This document shows positions 36,816 to 49,299 of a stretch of 64,000 nt of DNA, one piece after another. A program made the position numbers and the translations under genes. Each line of letters begins with the position of its first letter. The stretch's first letter is position 1. The notes under the pieces were generated by a model. It was given only the letters and a program-made list of their open reading frames with translations, was not told the DNA's origin and did not search any database. The DNA comes from Spodoptera frugiperda (Eukaryota > Arthropoda > Insecta > Lepidoptera > Noctuidae), in contig NC_064212.1 of NCBI RefSeq assembly GCF_023101765.2, positions 7,688,001 through 7,752,000 of the forward strand. Direction: 5' to 3'.

Positions 36816-39800
36816 CCAGTACTTTTGGCTGTGCGTTGTATGTCAGTCAATCACTCACGTCAGTAACTCAGTAACGGAAGAGTTTTATATTATACGGATT
36901 TATTTTTTCTTGCTCCGTGTGGATGTTTGTAAATAGGTATAAAGTAGTCTTATAATGTAAGGGTCATTCTCTACATTAGGTATTTTACTAACACATATAA
37001 GGTCCAAAATTGATCGCAGGAAATTACGTTAGTTTTGGGCTACGTGGGTTATTCAGAAAGCCGGATACTTCGGTCCGGTTCGTGTACGGCTATACAACCG
37101 TTCCGTTTATCGTATGTAGTAACAATAACTTTAATTAGACTAAGTTAATTTAGAATGAGCAAAGAGAAACTCTGCTCATTAGCCCCAGAAATAAACGTTT
37201 TGACTTCTCATTTAAATTAATGGCAAATGGTCCGTCGAAGCGGAAAGTTTATGGTAAATAAACAATAGATCACTGTAATTTATCACCGAGTGTTATGTCC
37301 ATTTGTCTATCTGAACGCGATCTACTAACTATCTACTAAACTCACCGAATTTTGTGTTGCTTTCATCAATAGATACATGAAGTAATAGGTATCATTACAA
37401 AGTCTCAACCTCTATTAAAAGAGGTCACTGACCTAATTAATAAGTAGTCCTTTAAAAATACATTTAAGTTTTTTATCCAAATATAAGCGTACCCTATTAG
37501 AGCTGTTTAAATTTTAAATACTTAAATACATAATCAATCAATTGTTAGATTGTTATCGTTTTTATCTTATGAAGTGTCCATGTTACATTTATTCTAGATC
37601 TCGTGTCGTAATTATAACATTTATAACAGTGCTACAAAAACATCAATGGAGCACGCCGAGTGACCCGGAACTACCAGTCAATCACACTGGCCATACGAAT
37701 TCCAACCAAACCCGCGCGAAATGGACATATACACGTCGACTAGTATAACTTGATCCCTCGTGACAGCGCCACTTGCTGCCAATTAATGTCAACAATAAAC
37801 GCCAATCTAGTTCCAAATTTCACTACGGACCTAGTTATACTGGCTGTTCGATTGCCCGTTCGAAATTCGAATAGTTTGAATTAAAGCATTCGTGTGCCGT
37901 TTGTGTTCGTTTGCTAATCGTCTTATGACGAGCACATTTTTTGCTCACAGCTAAGCCGTGATTCGGATAAAAAAAAAAAAATTATAATCGATTTCTTGTT
38001 AGCAGCCATTTTAACGGCTGTTAAGGTGCTGGCTCAGCCAAGTCATATTTAATTTGTAAACGTTGCACTTACTTATTGATGAGATGACATTACTCGAGTA
38101 ATACCATGTATATTTGTATAAGAGGAAAAAATGACCTATCATCTGGTTTGCCTTAAAACTTAGCAAACTTCCATGTAAGTTTAATTAAAATGTATAACTA
38201 ATGGAATAATAAAAGTTCATTATATTTCTATTATCCGCAAGATCTACAATAATGAGGGCTTAACTTTTATTACTGGATTATGGTAATAATAAATTAATTT
38301 ACTGTTTGAAAAAAATATGATAACATCGTAATGCTACGTTGTTATAATCTTGCTAATGCAAAAATAATTCCTGGTCAGTTATGTAATTACTTGGAGATGG
38401 TGAAATAGGTGTACTATGTAAGTTTATTACATGTAATCTACACATGTACTCCGCTTGATGAGGTTCATGAAACATTAGGCGATGCAGCAGAGCGGCACAG
38501 ATTCGAGTAAATAGTGTAACCACGTAAATGACAATAGAATTACCTCTGCTCTATTTCGTAAATACATATACGATTCCCATGACTAAAATTTATGACTTTC
38601 ATAATGTCGGATTGCAGATAGTGGGAGTAATGATCCGAGGAGTATAATCAGCTCAACACGAGTAAGTCGGTTGGCTGTCAGACATCCATTCTTTATTGTC
38701 TTGATACCGAGTCACGTTTCGTTTTTTATTTTCTCCAAAATATTTTGGTCAGTCCCTTCACAATTTATCGCGTATCGAGTGAACGTATGAAAGTTGGACT
38801 CTGTCCGTTACTTGTAACACCTTCATTTGTGGAGACGTCTGATGTGAGATGTCATCTCGGCGAATTGAGACGTCACGTCGGCCGCTGCACGCAAACAACT
38901 TAAACACTTATTTAATCTCATGCATTTCCCTTTAAATTGTGCCTTAAATTATACTTAACGTCAGTGCACTCCTTATATGGGAGGCTTTAAAGTAATTTGA
39001 AGTGTCGCAACAGAAATCCGAAGCAATTGAAAACATATCATAAAAATGAAAAATTATTATATAAAGTACGCTTTTATGAAACGGGAACACCGGTTTCAAT
39101 GTGTTTTTCTTGACATGTCAATTATTATTTGATACCTTAAAAATATTACACAGTGCTTTAAAAATGTACAAGCTCTGCATTCCTCTAGTCAAACAAGATT
39201 TTCAGGTAAATTCACAAGAGACTCGTAAACATGTTACGAAATTGGTTTGTCAGAAGAGCGCGTGAGGGCGCGGCGGTGCTCCAGAGACAGGACCACCGAG
39301 CCTCGTAATTAATAACAGCAGGCTTACAAATTGCTGCCTTCTGACACACGCCGGTAATAGGACACCCTTGCACGTTGCCCACCGGTGAACACGCCAAATT
39401 ATAGGCCCCCATGAATTACCGATTGCATGACTTATGTGATTTTATTTTGTTTTCGGGAATTTATATCCAAAAATATTTTTCCTCTTCGTTTTAAAATATT
39501 CAAATTCTTTTGTTATCAGACGTCAACTTACTCAGACGATTTTATGTTGTTGTCAAACCCACGGTGTACGTTACACAAAGTGACATCAAAGACTTGGATT
39601 CCCTTTCCCAGTAAAAACCGCAGAGTTATTGATGGCAACTCTTTGATTCATCATTTGTTGATAGACGTCTAATTTTGAATGGACACGTAACCCCACAACA
39701 TCTGAGAACTTCAAATGAAAATAGACTGTATAGCTTCGCCATTTCCTTATCGACCTAATAAACATAAGTAAGCGAGGTTCTGGAGTTGATCAAGCAACAC

Positions 39801-40180
39801 AAACCGGGTCGAACGTCTCCTTCGGGACGGGAGTGTTGTTAAGGTTTATTTTTACAGCAATGCGGCATGTGAAGTGGTTAACATACGGCTTACGAGCACG
39901 TCTTCCACGCTAGTTTATTATGTTCAAGTCGGAACAAAGACAAGTCGGTTATACCATAACATAACCTAACTTTTGTAACAGTTGTTGTCTTATTAACATC
40001 GATGTAAACACTTTCATAATGAACCTCTATGGTTATTTATGTTCCTGTGTTACGATACAACATAGTTTTGTTAATTTCACACGTAACAACAAGGAACAAT
40101 GCCACGTAATGAATGCAGACGTCCATTGTATGAGAATCTCATTAGTTGCGTGAGTGAAAAATGTTCGAGTGAGGTGACCG

Positions 40181-40408
40181 ATGGCTGGTTATAAGTCACG
40201 TAGACCTGGGCGTCCTCCTTCGTTTTACCGCATATGTGATGAATTTCCTAGGCTAATGGAAAGTAATGGACGTTGGGCTCGCCCGGCCGCCCGCACTGTG
40301 AGGAAATTAACCTTATCGCAACTAGAGAAAGGGTCAACAGCTATTTTCAAGTCCGGAAGCGCTCATATCGTGAACATTGGAGCCATTTACTTTAAATGCA
40401 GAGATTAA
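40181..40408 (+). CDS. Hypothetical 75-codon ORF with an AT-hook-like start
   Basis: ATG to TAA with a Gly/Arg/Pro segment near the start (SRRPGRPP, which recalls an AT-hook core but lacks the canonical R-G-R-P). There is no other recognised motif. A GTAAGT follows eight bases after the stop-containing segment (at 40412), so a non-coding first exon of some transcript is another reading. It lies inside the intron before the common tensin-like exon. Could easily be chance. Confidence 0.15.
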   Translation: MAGYKSRRPGRPPSFYRICDEFPRLMESNGRWARPAARTVRKLTLSQLEKGSTAIFKSGSAHIVNIGAIYFKCRD

Positions 40409-40839
40409 ACTGTAAGTGTGTTAGGAGTATAAAGTGTGATAATAAGTGTGTTGTGTCAGTAAACAAAAGTGTGTGGTTATGTAACTGTGATACTGAATGT
40501 GAAATAACTGTAAATTCCGAGAATCGATTAATACATTTATCGTCGCTCGTATGAAATGTAATAAAATACGAGTTATCGCAGACTTACGATCAGTTATCGC
40601 GGTATTGTTTTTGTAAGTGCTTTAACTTTGTCTATTAATTGAAACTAGTAAGTATGTTAAATGTATGATGACCATTTATGAACGTATGATGATCTTTGAA
40701 GGTCTACCTAGAACTTTAATCTTACTTGGATTTATTTAGGCACTGAAACTCAAAGTATTTCAGTAAAACAACTAAAACTATTAGGTAAGTAAGTATTAAA
40801 AATAAATGCATAAAACATGCGAGTGATTACAGTTGAATA

Positions 40840-41094
40840 ATGGCAAACTCGTTTAAGGAATTACCACACTTATCACTTGTTCACTCTTTGGTCAAAGAAT
40901 GCGTCGACACTTTCGAAGATGAGTTTTATAATTGCGACGCAATGCATGGCGGCAATCTCGCGAGATTGTGTTGTCAAGGTGGCAGCCCTGTAATTTGCAG
41001 GGTTTCTCTCTCTACATACTTAACATATATGAATTATTATGTGTTCAATGATGTTTTTACGTTATTATTTATTGTAATTTCTGAGAAATATTAA
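40840..41094 (+). CDS. Hypothetical 84-codon ORF
   Basis: The first 50 codons (MANSFKELPHLSLVHSLVKE, then an acidic VDTFEDEF stretch and several Cys) look more coding-like than the AT-rich tail. A weak GT after CAAG near 40979 would end it in phase 1, which does not fit the phase-0 exons of the surrounding gene. I do not recognise it. Confidence 0.15.
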   Translation: MANSFKELPHLSLVHSLVKECVDTFEDEFYNCDAMHGGNLARLCCQGGSPVICRVSLSTYLTYMNYYVFNDVFTLLFIVISEKY

Positions 41095-41792
41095 ACTATA
41101 GACCTTTTTTAAAACAATTATAAAAGGTACTACCGAATCGACAATTACCAATCCGTTTTCTGTACATAATTGGAAAGGTTGTCTTATGTAATAGAATTTT
41201 CTACGTTTTCTACTACTTTCTGTTGTAATTATTGGTTTCTGGGAATATTCGTCGCTTGATAAAAGTGGTAAGGGGTGCTACGAATACTTCTTATAAAGTT
41301 CATTTGTGTAATTCATGATAGTAATTTGAAAATTCAAAATTAAGCATGTAATGTCGAAATCCTTTCTAATAATAGTGGTAATGATGACAAAAAAGGTTTA
41401 TTTAAATTATTTTTCTTACCTACTAAGGCCAAATTCTAATTTTAATTTTGGAAAAGAAAAATTTTAACGCCATGTATTTAGAGTAGGTATTTCTTATCAT
41501 GAACAATGTTATTGAACATCTGATGCGTTCAAAATTACTGGTTTTATCTATTGAATTGTCTGATAGGCTGGCAAGGACACAAAATGCATGGTGAAACGAT
41601 GGCAAAATGAAATATTACATCCATAGTTCACGCCTTCAATTCTCTGAAAGAGAAGGCCCTTTTTGGCAGATAAGTTATGACTTACGAGTCTTATAATACG
41701 CGGGGCACAGGTTTGTCAGTCACCGAGCTCATCCATTCATCCATATAACATGGTTCTACGACTAAATTTAACATGTACTTAGAAAAAAAAAC

Positions 41793-42030
<238 letters not shown>

Positions 42031-42424
42031 AGAAAAAAAAACATGTTACACATCTACATGCATATTGATAGAATGCATATAAAATATCATATACTACAGT
42101 TCCGTAACCAATGTATGGAACGCTGTGATGAAACGTATCAGACAATACTCACAAATTGTACCCCCGGGGTATTTTGATCCACATGGAAACAAGTAAATCC
42201 ACTTTTGCGTACATTTGTGAACTATTTCCAACTTTCACTTCATTTTACCATATTCGAATGGTATGTTATTGAAGTATACGTGAGGGGAAACTTATGGGAG
42301 TTTATTTGTACTTCAACTATGTTTGGTTTCCAGTTTCTTATTTCTAGTCTTTGAAAATATGTTTTTGTTTTGCTTTATATCAGGAATATTATTGGTTATA
42401 TGACTGTCTTCTTCAGTAACGAGT

Positions 42425-42592
42425 GGAGTTTCTTGCTCGTTCTTCTCCATTCGAAGCTACACTATGTAACGAGCATTTCGCTTCACTGACGGACTGACTG
42501 ACAGACTATTTATTAACTTCTTTATTTGTTGACGTTTTAAAAGTACCTATTTATGGTTTAATTGGAATAAATGATCTGACTTTGACTTTGAT
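42425..42592 (+). repeat. LINE 3' tail
   Basis: TCTTCTCCATTCGAAGC, TAACGAGCATTTCGCTTCAC and GACGTTTTAAAAGTACC lead into GGAATAAATGATCTGACTTTGACTTTGA, quoted here in parts: GGAATAAATGATC then a (TGACTT)n-like tail. This is the layout of a common lepidopteran non-LTR 3' UTR that ends in a short tandem repeat rather than poly-A. 5'-truncated, no ORF. Confidence 0.65.
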
Positions 42593-43369
42593 AAACACAA
42601 CTCTCGAATCGTCATCAACAGCTTACAGTCCATTGCTGACATCACAAAATACCAATATCATTAAACTTTTCCAAAGAATACGGTACCTCTTTTCTATCCC
42701 ATACTGAAGGAAACAAAAGACATGTGCACTATCTTATCAGCCTGAAACAGGGTCGCGAAGACCATATGCAGAGTTAATCCACCCCAACCTGCTACCCCGA
42801 CCTAGTTAAGACCGCGCCAGGAAACTAAATTTCACTTCATTTAGGTCGTTCTCTCGTGTCGATTATTCGGTTTTTTCTCTCTAAATTCGTTCAAGCGAGA
42901 TTTTCCCTTATCTTGTTCGGATAAACGGTATTTTATTTGTTGAGGGACGCTGCCCGACTTATTGGTCTCGGTCCCAAGTTACACAGTTGCTTTTGTTTCC
43001 TCACTCCCCCCACCCTTATCATGAGAATTTATTCCCAAAATTGGGTTCGATACGAATACAAAATAAATGGATTGGAAACCATTTTACTAAAAGTTGTTTT
43101 TGTCACTTTATGCCATGTTCATGTTTATTTTAATTTTATTTAACACCTGAAGTCAAAGTCCAATCATTATATTTCAATGCAAATTACAAAGCTATAATAT
43201 CTATATGATCTATGTATATAAAAATGATTCACTTAAAATTTTAGCTAAAAGTTGTGGTAAACTGTAAATATGAGCATTATACAAATAAAATAGCACAGAT
43301 TTGCACACATAAATAAACATAAAACAAAAAGGAAACCAATTTCCGCGTAACTTCCCTATATAAATATAA

Positions 43370-43460
43370 GTTGTGTGCGGGAATCGAACCCGCGGGTTTT
43401 AATTTATTACTCTGCAGTGGCACGTAACGTTTTGGCAAGGTGAGTCCGAGACCAAGTCGC
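43370..43460 (-). repeat. tRNA-like or SINE-like fragment
   Basis: On the minus strand GCGGGTTCGATTCCCGC forms a T-arm/B-box with a 5-bp stem, but the remaining bases do not fold as a tRNA and no matching acceptor stem is visible. Likely a SINE head or tRNA pseudogene remnant. Confidence 0.35.
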
Positions 43461-43854
43461 GAATACGTAGTGGCACAAGGTCGATGCGCCCTGCCCCAGG
43501 CGTAGGCAGCTCTTTCTACTACATATAACTACGTCTACGTGCCAGATGGAATGCAGATTTCGTTCCTAACACACTCTTGACCTCACCCACAATGCCATAG
43601 TTTTATTTCCTTATCTTGCGGCTAAACAAAAACAGGATCCTTATATAATTCCAAATCACGTTCGAGGAAATGAATCCACCATTTAATATTCCAAAATTGC
43701 TTATATTTTTTCGTGTTTATATTCTGCCAATTGTAAGGTACACAATAGAGGCAAATGAAATTCCGTAGCTCGCGATGGACCGAACTGAGCCTGCGAGTCT
43801 GTCCCTCGGGAACAATTGACCCATTTAATGTAGCTCGAGAAATGTTTGTTCCAG

Positions 43855-43923
43855 GTGGCCGGTGCCGTGGAGCTGAGCGACTCCGCCAACACCGCGCAAG
43901 TACTGGCGCAAGTACAGAACTCT
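43855..43923 (+). CDS. Tensin-like gene, common coding exon
   Basis: Acceptor TTTGTTCCAG ends at 43854 and consensus donor GTAAGT starts at 43924. The 69-base exon is open in phase 0 on both sides: VAGAVELSDSANTAQ then VLAQVQNS, 23 codons. Codon use is strongly GC-ending (GCC, GTG, CTG, ACC, GCG) in AT-rich surroundings, a good sign of coding. It continues ESK of C1 exon B or SDLR of exon 1c without frame change. The text is probably a short helix (Q-V-L-A-Q-V-Q); no domain is known to me. Confidence 0.75.
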
Positions 43924-45449
43924 GTAAGTACTCAACTTTGTAACGACATTTTTTGATTTACTGCCTCGCCGTCTTCTGCGTCCTCGTAAACACCGCGTCT
44001 CCTTATCTGCAAACAGATTCCATGTTTTAATGGCTATTAACATCGAAATACATTATCAGTCCCTATTGAAATTTTATAACTGTAATAATATAAAAATCGT
44101 CTCGCGTGTGACGTTAAATGGAGCCGTGTATGGTACGTTTAACGGATAATTGCTGGAAACACGAAATATAAATGAATTCGCTGTAATTATTACGGAAGGT
44201 ATCTTCAAAGAGTTCGATCATTAACTTTCGCATATTGAGCGCTGAATGGATATGAGCTGCGAGATATGGCTGATATAAGGGCCTGTTTGGAGCAGAAATT
44301 GCTGATATTACTTCCCATCATGATTATGGGACGTGAACAAGAAAGTGGCACGACCGACGACGGGTCAAAACGTGGCTCACGCTGCTATCGACTTCATTTT
44401 CACGCCATTTGGCAAATTTTCTGTATTGAGGGCATACATACGTATCTATATCATTGCCTACGTCATTCATAGCTCTGTTAGCAATGAGTTTAAACAGGAA
44501 TAGCAGACTAATAAAATTAACAAGCAATGAGTACTAAGAATTTATGTATTAGTTCCGTTTGCGAAGGTCAAGAAAACTATAATAAATTATTTGTGTTAAA
44601 TATAAATTCTTGTGCTGTTACTGTTCACGTATATTTATGAAGAAGTGTGTGTTTCTCACATGTATGGTTTAGTGCAGTAAGGATTTAGAAAGCTCTAATG
44701 ACAGGCCAAACATTGTCAGGTCCACGCTTGCTACATTCCGGGCTCGAGATTCCTCTTCCTGTTTGAGGTTTAAACAAACACTAACGGACAGTAAAGTTAC
44801 ATTTTTTAGGATTATGAGCTGAGGTCATGGGAACTGTTATATTTACTCAAATATGAAAACTCTTCTGAGTATGTTAATAAAACAATGTTAAGCAGTAATT
44901 TGCAAGACGCAAAGTTTTAAAGACTTGTTTTTGTAAACCTCGTTTGTCGGATAAAAGACATCTCGCGCTCGATTTATAAGTTGGGTAAAGTAGTATTAGG
45001 TATTTCTGAATTTCCACATTTTCATGCAGTGTGTATTATGCAAATAAATATTTATTTATAAATATTCTTTAACTATATATCTAATTATTTATTTATTTAC
45101 AGTTTGTAAAACGTTTTACCTATAATTACTAATATAATTTTCCTACCTTTGTTTTTCTAGTTACAAAACTTTTTAAAAGTTATAAAAACGTGATCTATGT
45201 GTAGTATAAAGATCAGATTAACTCTTCGTTAACCCGATCATGTAAATAAACTTAAGACGCGTAGATTCTAAGAAATTATGGAGATCAATAGATAATCCTT
45301 AGAGATAATATTTACTTATTCGCGATAAATATGTTAATTTATGTATGTTACCTTACAAGGTGTGTAGCATACTAATATGTTATTGCAAATATATAGCTAC
45401 TTACTTATGACGTAATATTGTAATAATAATTACCTGCTTATACTCATTA

Positions 45450-45722
45450 ACTATCTCATTGGTTAATGGGTTGCAAGTGCTACTACCGACTAATAGGACT
45501 CGCGGTTGATCTCTGGATAGGGCAAGACCTATTATTATAATAATATATGTTATCTAGCACGGAGTTTGGAATTGTGTTCGCTATTTGACAATTTAAGGTA
45601 GACTCTATAGAAAACTGGGAACCCCTTATTTTTGAAGTCGGTTTAAAATTGGGAATGTCATTACATGACATAATTGCACCTCTGTCTACCCTTCGTAGAT
45701 TAAGCCGTGACCTTCTGTTATG
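45450..45722 (+). repeat. Degenerate copy of the tRNA-derived SINE
   Basis: The head (TGGTTAATGGGTTGCAAGTGC) and tail (TTGCACCTCTGTCTACCCTTCG, then AAGCCGTGACC) correspond to the start and end of the SINE at 41793-42030, with much divergence between. No target duplication seen. An old copy. Confidence 0.5.
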
Positions 45723-46620
45723 TTTTATTTACCGTAAGTTCAGTGATCATCGCTTCATTAGTACGATCTCTGAGTAACCTTGGGGTTGATTAGCGTGTCG
45801 CATCATCAGGTTGTCGGCTGCGTATTGTTAACAGTTCATGAAACTGAAATTTTCAGTGATATTCAGCCCTAAAACTATTTCTTTCTTGGCCAGTCAAATT
45901 AATGGACTTTTATGGCTTTCTATCTATGAACTGATAATAAAACCTGCTTTCGCCTTTTTGAGAAAAATGAGCGAAGTTCTATTGTGATATTTTTTTTGGA
46001 TGAAAAATCAGCTTATTGCTTTGCAAGAAACATTTTAAAACTGATGACGTCATAGTTCATTTTGTGCACTATGACATCACAGATGATGCTGATATCATCT
46101 GGTCAGGTCTCAGGAATGACCTTTACTTTTGCTATCAAATTATAACTTTGATAGCTGTTTCTGTCTATTTATAATATTTGTATCATCGATTTAACAGATA
46201 TATCCTTAATTTTTGAGAAACTACGAGTATATATAAGTATAGACAGTAGGAACTTTTATATAAATCTTATGGAAAATAATTATTCACGGTCTGTTTCACA
46301 TGTACAGGCCTATCAGCCACAAATCATCAGAATGGTCTGTACAGAACTATCTGGCAGACCTTCCAGATATAACTTTACTAAGGGCCACGAATATCAGGTC
46401 ATAAGATAAACGAGGGTCACAGAAAATTTTTCTCCATTACACCCAGAAAAGGGCAAAGTGCTTTATATATCAAAATTTCAACCAATTCACTGAGGAACCC
46501 AATTTGAAGTCGTTTTAGCTGTTATTGCAGTTGTTAAATGTAAAGTGAAATAAATTGCCGATTCCCTCGAGGCCTCAGCTCTTGAAATCAATTAACCATT
46601 ATTTGCCGTTCATAATGGTC

Positions 46621-47573
46621 CGAGATCCCAGAGCTGTCAGACATATCTTATTTTTACAAGCATTTAACCTTCGGCTTACAGTAGTCTTGTATGTACTTTT
46701 TAATGCCTTAATGTTTGTAAAGCTTGCCGAGTGACACCAGCGCAGGTACCAGGTGAGAAAGGTAACTAAAAATTAGACTCATTTAACTTAAATTTTTATG
46801 TCTGATTTTTATATATGTTTTGTAGAATATTACTCTGAAATCATATTTAAAAAATCAGACATTTTCCATGGACCAAAACTTTTATCAGACGCTATAAAGC
46901 TCTAAAAAATAGTGCGCCTTACAAAATTGTAATAGCAATATATGTGAGGTTGGAGAGAAATATCTTTTCGGCAAAGCATTAGCACATTTGTAACATTCAC
47001 GATGGTAATCACGTTCGTGCAAATTATCTGGTAAAACTATGATGATTTGATGATTTGACAGACGGCTTAAAGCTCTAAAAAATAGTGCGCCGTACAAAAT
47101 TGTAATAGCAATATATGGTGCCCCTGTAATGCAAAACAGTAGTACAAATCATCATAGTTTTACCAGATAATTTGCACGAACGTGATTACCATCGTGAATG
47201 TTACAAATGTGCTACTGCTTTGCCGAAAAGATATTTCTCTCCAACCTCACATATATTGCTATTACAATTTTGTAAGGCGCACTATTTTTTAGAGCTTTAT
47301 AGCGTCTGATAAAAGTTTTGGTCCATGGAAAATGTCTGATTTTTTTAATATGATTTCAGAGTAATATTCTACAAAACATATATAAAAATCAGACATAAAA
47401 ATTTAAGTTAAGTTAGTCTAATTTTTAGTTACCTTTCTCACCTGGTACCTGCGCTGGTGTCACTCGGCAAGCTTTACAAACATTAAGGCATTAAAAAGTA
47501 CATACAAGACTACTGTAAGCCGAAGGTTAAATGCTTGTAAAAATAAGATATGTCTGACAGCTCTGGGATCTCG
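46621..47573. repeat. Near-perfect 429-bp inverted repeat with 95-bp spacer
   Basis: The left arm (46621-47049) and right arm (47145-47573) are reverse complements of equal length. Reading both arms in full I find four mismatches and no gap: two near 46780-46783, one near 46848 and one near 46980, about 99% identity. The spacer (47050-47144) holds a third, direct partial copy of the left-arm block 46897-46945. Transcription through it would give a hairpin of over 400 base pairs. No transposase ORF is present. ATAATG lies just outside each end (46612-46617 and 47578-47583) and could be a 6-bp target duplication, though the bases between it and the arms do not pair. On the outward strand each arm encodes a short LIM-finger-like peptide (see findings). 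Alternatives: a young foldback transposon, a replication template-switch product, or a hairpin-siRNA gene. Confidence 0.95.
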
Positions 47574-48814
47574 CTCTATAATGAAATATCTGGAGTCTCG
47601 TCTAAATGTCAATTAGTTGAATATTCGTAAATTGTAGCTTGTAAATGACCTACATTTACAAGCCTACTGGATCTCGAGTATATGTATAGAGTGGAGTATC
47701 ATTTAAAATATTACGTAAGTTGGTATTTTCTGCTTTTATGAAGCGCTGAATAATAATTTTCGACTAGAAAATTTTGCTTAACTTTGGACAGTAATTAAAA
47801 AGAATATCGAGGAGGTGTTAAATGATGCTGATACATAGGAACAGAAAGATTGAATTGGTAAATGGATGAAAAAAAAACCGTATAAGAAAAGGCTATAATT
47901 GATTAACAGAACGAAAATGAAAGTCCTCTTAAACGTGAACATGATTTGAAGATAAGACATTTAAATGAATTAAGTGATGCTCAAACCTTTTAGTGAAAGG
48001 CGTGAAATTGCCCTTATTATAATTATAATAATGATAACGGTTGTTTGCAAAAGGTACTTTTTGTATTAAACAAACATTAATAACAGGTAGACAGTCTTAA
48101 ATTCTAGTTTATTCAAATATTTGCTCTATTTATTAGGCATATGTACGTAGTAACAAAAACTGTTACACGCATGACTGCTACAATAAAAATGTGTGATTAA
48201 TTAGCGGCCAACAAAGAAAACGATTCTTAGAATCATCTCAAAACAACCCAAACCACTAGTCAGCGCGGTTTGAAGGAATGCAGGGTACCTCTACCTACTC
48301 CCTAATTATATCCTTACACATTTTTGTAAGTTGGGGCATTGGTACGAGTATATTATGTACATATTTGCACAAACATACCAACATGGTGAAGTCTTTAATT
48401 CATTCACCCTACTCAAAACTACAATTTGTTATAGTGTCCGGGGGACCAGTACGTTTCATGTAATTGACATCTGTCAAACAGAACTAGCTTAGCCGCTCCT
48501 ATTTTAGTATTGTTTATGGTAACAGCGGATGCTGCTCAATTTCACGCGCAAGTCACGTCCATAGTCAAATGAAATCTGATATCAGTACATGGAGAAGGTA
48601 TCTCCATTACTTTATCTTACAACTTTGTAGGTCAGTTTACGATAACATTTTATCTACAGTGTTATTTACCCGTAGTCTATCTTTGCATAAGATTTAGATG
48701 CCTTTTTGGGCTAACCAAATAAGCAAAGTTCTATGATCTTTGATTTATGAAAGGTTTTAATAGGCAGTGATGAAGATAAATATGTAAACATTGGGGGGCG
48801 GTTAGTTGACACGT

Positions 48815-48985
48815 CTGGTACGGTGTGAAGGTGACGCGCGGTGGCGGGCGCGCCCGCGCGACTCTGCGGCAGCGCTGGCCCAGCGCGCGGACAGTGCGCG
48901 ACGTGCCCGCGACCTGCTCGCACCGCATACCACGGACATGCGCCGCGCCCGACCACTCTAACTATCCACGCGCGACTCAATGGCG
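48815..48985. promoter_or_regulatory. CpG-rich block upstream of first exon 1d, candidate promoter
   Basis: A sharp CG-rich block (for example GGCGGGCGCGCCCGCGCGAC near 48842) ending about 230 bases before the ATG of exon 1d. No TATA box seen. Overlapping ORFs on both strands (48711-49088) reflect composition. It mirrors the CpG-rich blocks placed before exons 1a and 1c. Confidence 0.4.
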
Positions 48986-49215
48986 CGAAAATAGGCAGTT
49001 TACGCGGTTTTGTATAAAATCGCGGCTAACTCGCCCGAGTGTTGTAGTGATGACTGTTTTCTTTGGGCAGTCAAAGAGAATTTGTTAGAATATATTTTAG
49101 TGTGTCGTGAAAATAAAGTTTAAAGTTACGGTCACGTAACTTACTTGTAATGAGTTAGTAACGCGTTGGACACGCGCAGTGACACCCAGGATAAGCCGGC
49201 GTCCACTGCGCTAAG

Positions 49216-49299
49216 ATGAAGTTGTTCAAGAGGAGGCTGTCGTTCAGCACAGATAAACGGAAACAGGTTCCTCTCGCAGACGATCCCTTTGAACACGAG
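49216..49299 (+). CDS. Tensin-like gene, putative alternative first coding exon 1d
   Basis: ATG at 49216 opens 28 codons (MKLFKRRLSFSTDKRKQV then PLADDPFEHE) ending at GAG with GTACTT at 49300, phase 0. The basic start followed by an acidic end, GC-ending codons and a CpG-rich upstream block suggest a real first exon. It would join 54809 in frame, producing an isoform lacking both C1 and the 43855 exon. RRLSFS would suit a basophilic kinase site. The donor is only fair, so confidence is moderate, and membership in this gene is inferred from strand, order and phase. Confidence 0.5.

Larger units (their letters stand above)
43924..49215. other. Intron DNA containing a SINE relic and the giant inverted repeat
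   Basis: AT-rich. Holds a degenerate SINE (about 45450-45722), a CRE-containing short inverted repeat (46045-46082), the 953-bp inverted repeat (46621-47573) and, at its right end, a CpG-rich block before first exon 1d. No coding exon recognised. Confidence 0.5.

Noticed and set aside
43370..43460. Second tRNA gene
   Set aside because: Only the T-arm is tRNA-like; acceptor and anticodon arms cannot be formed.
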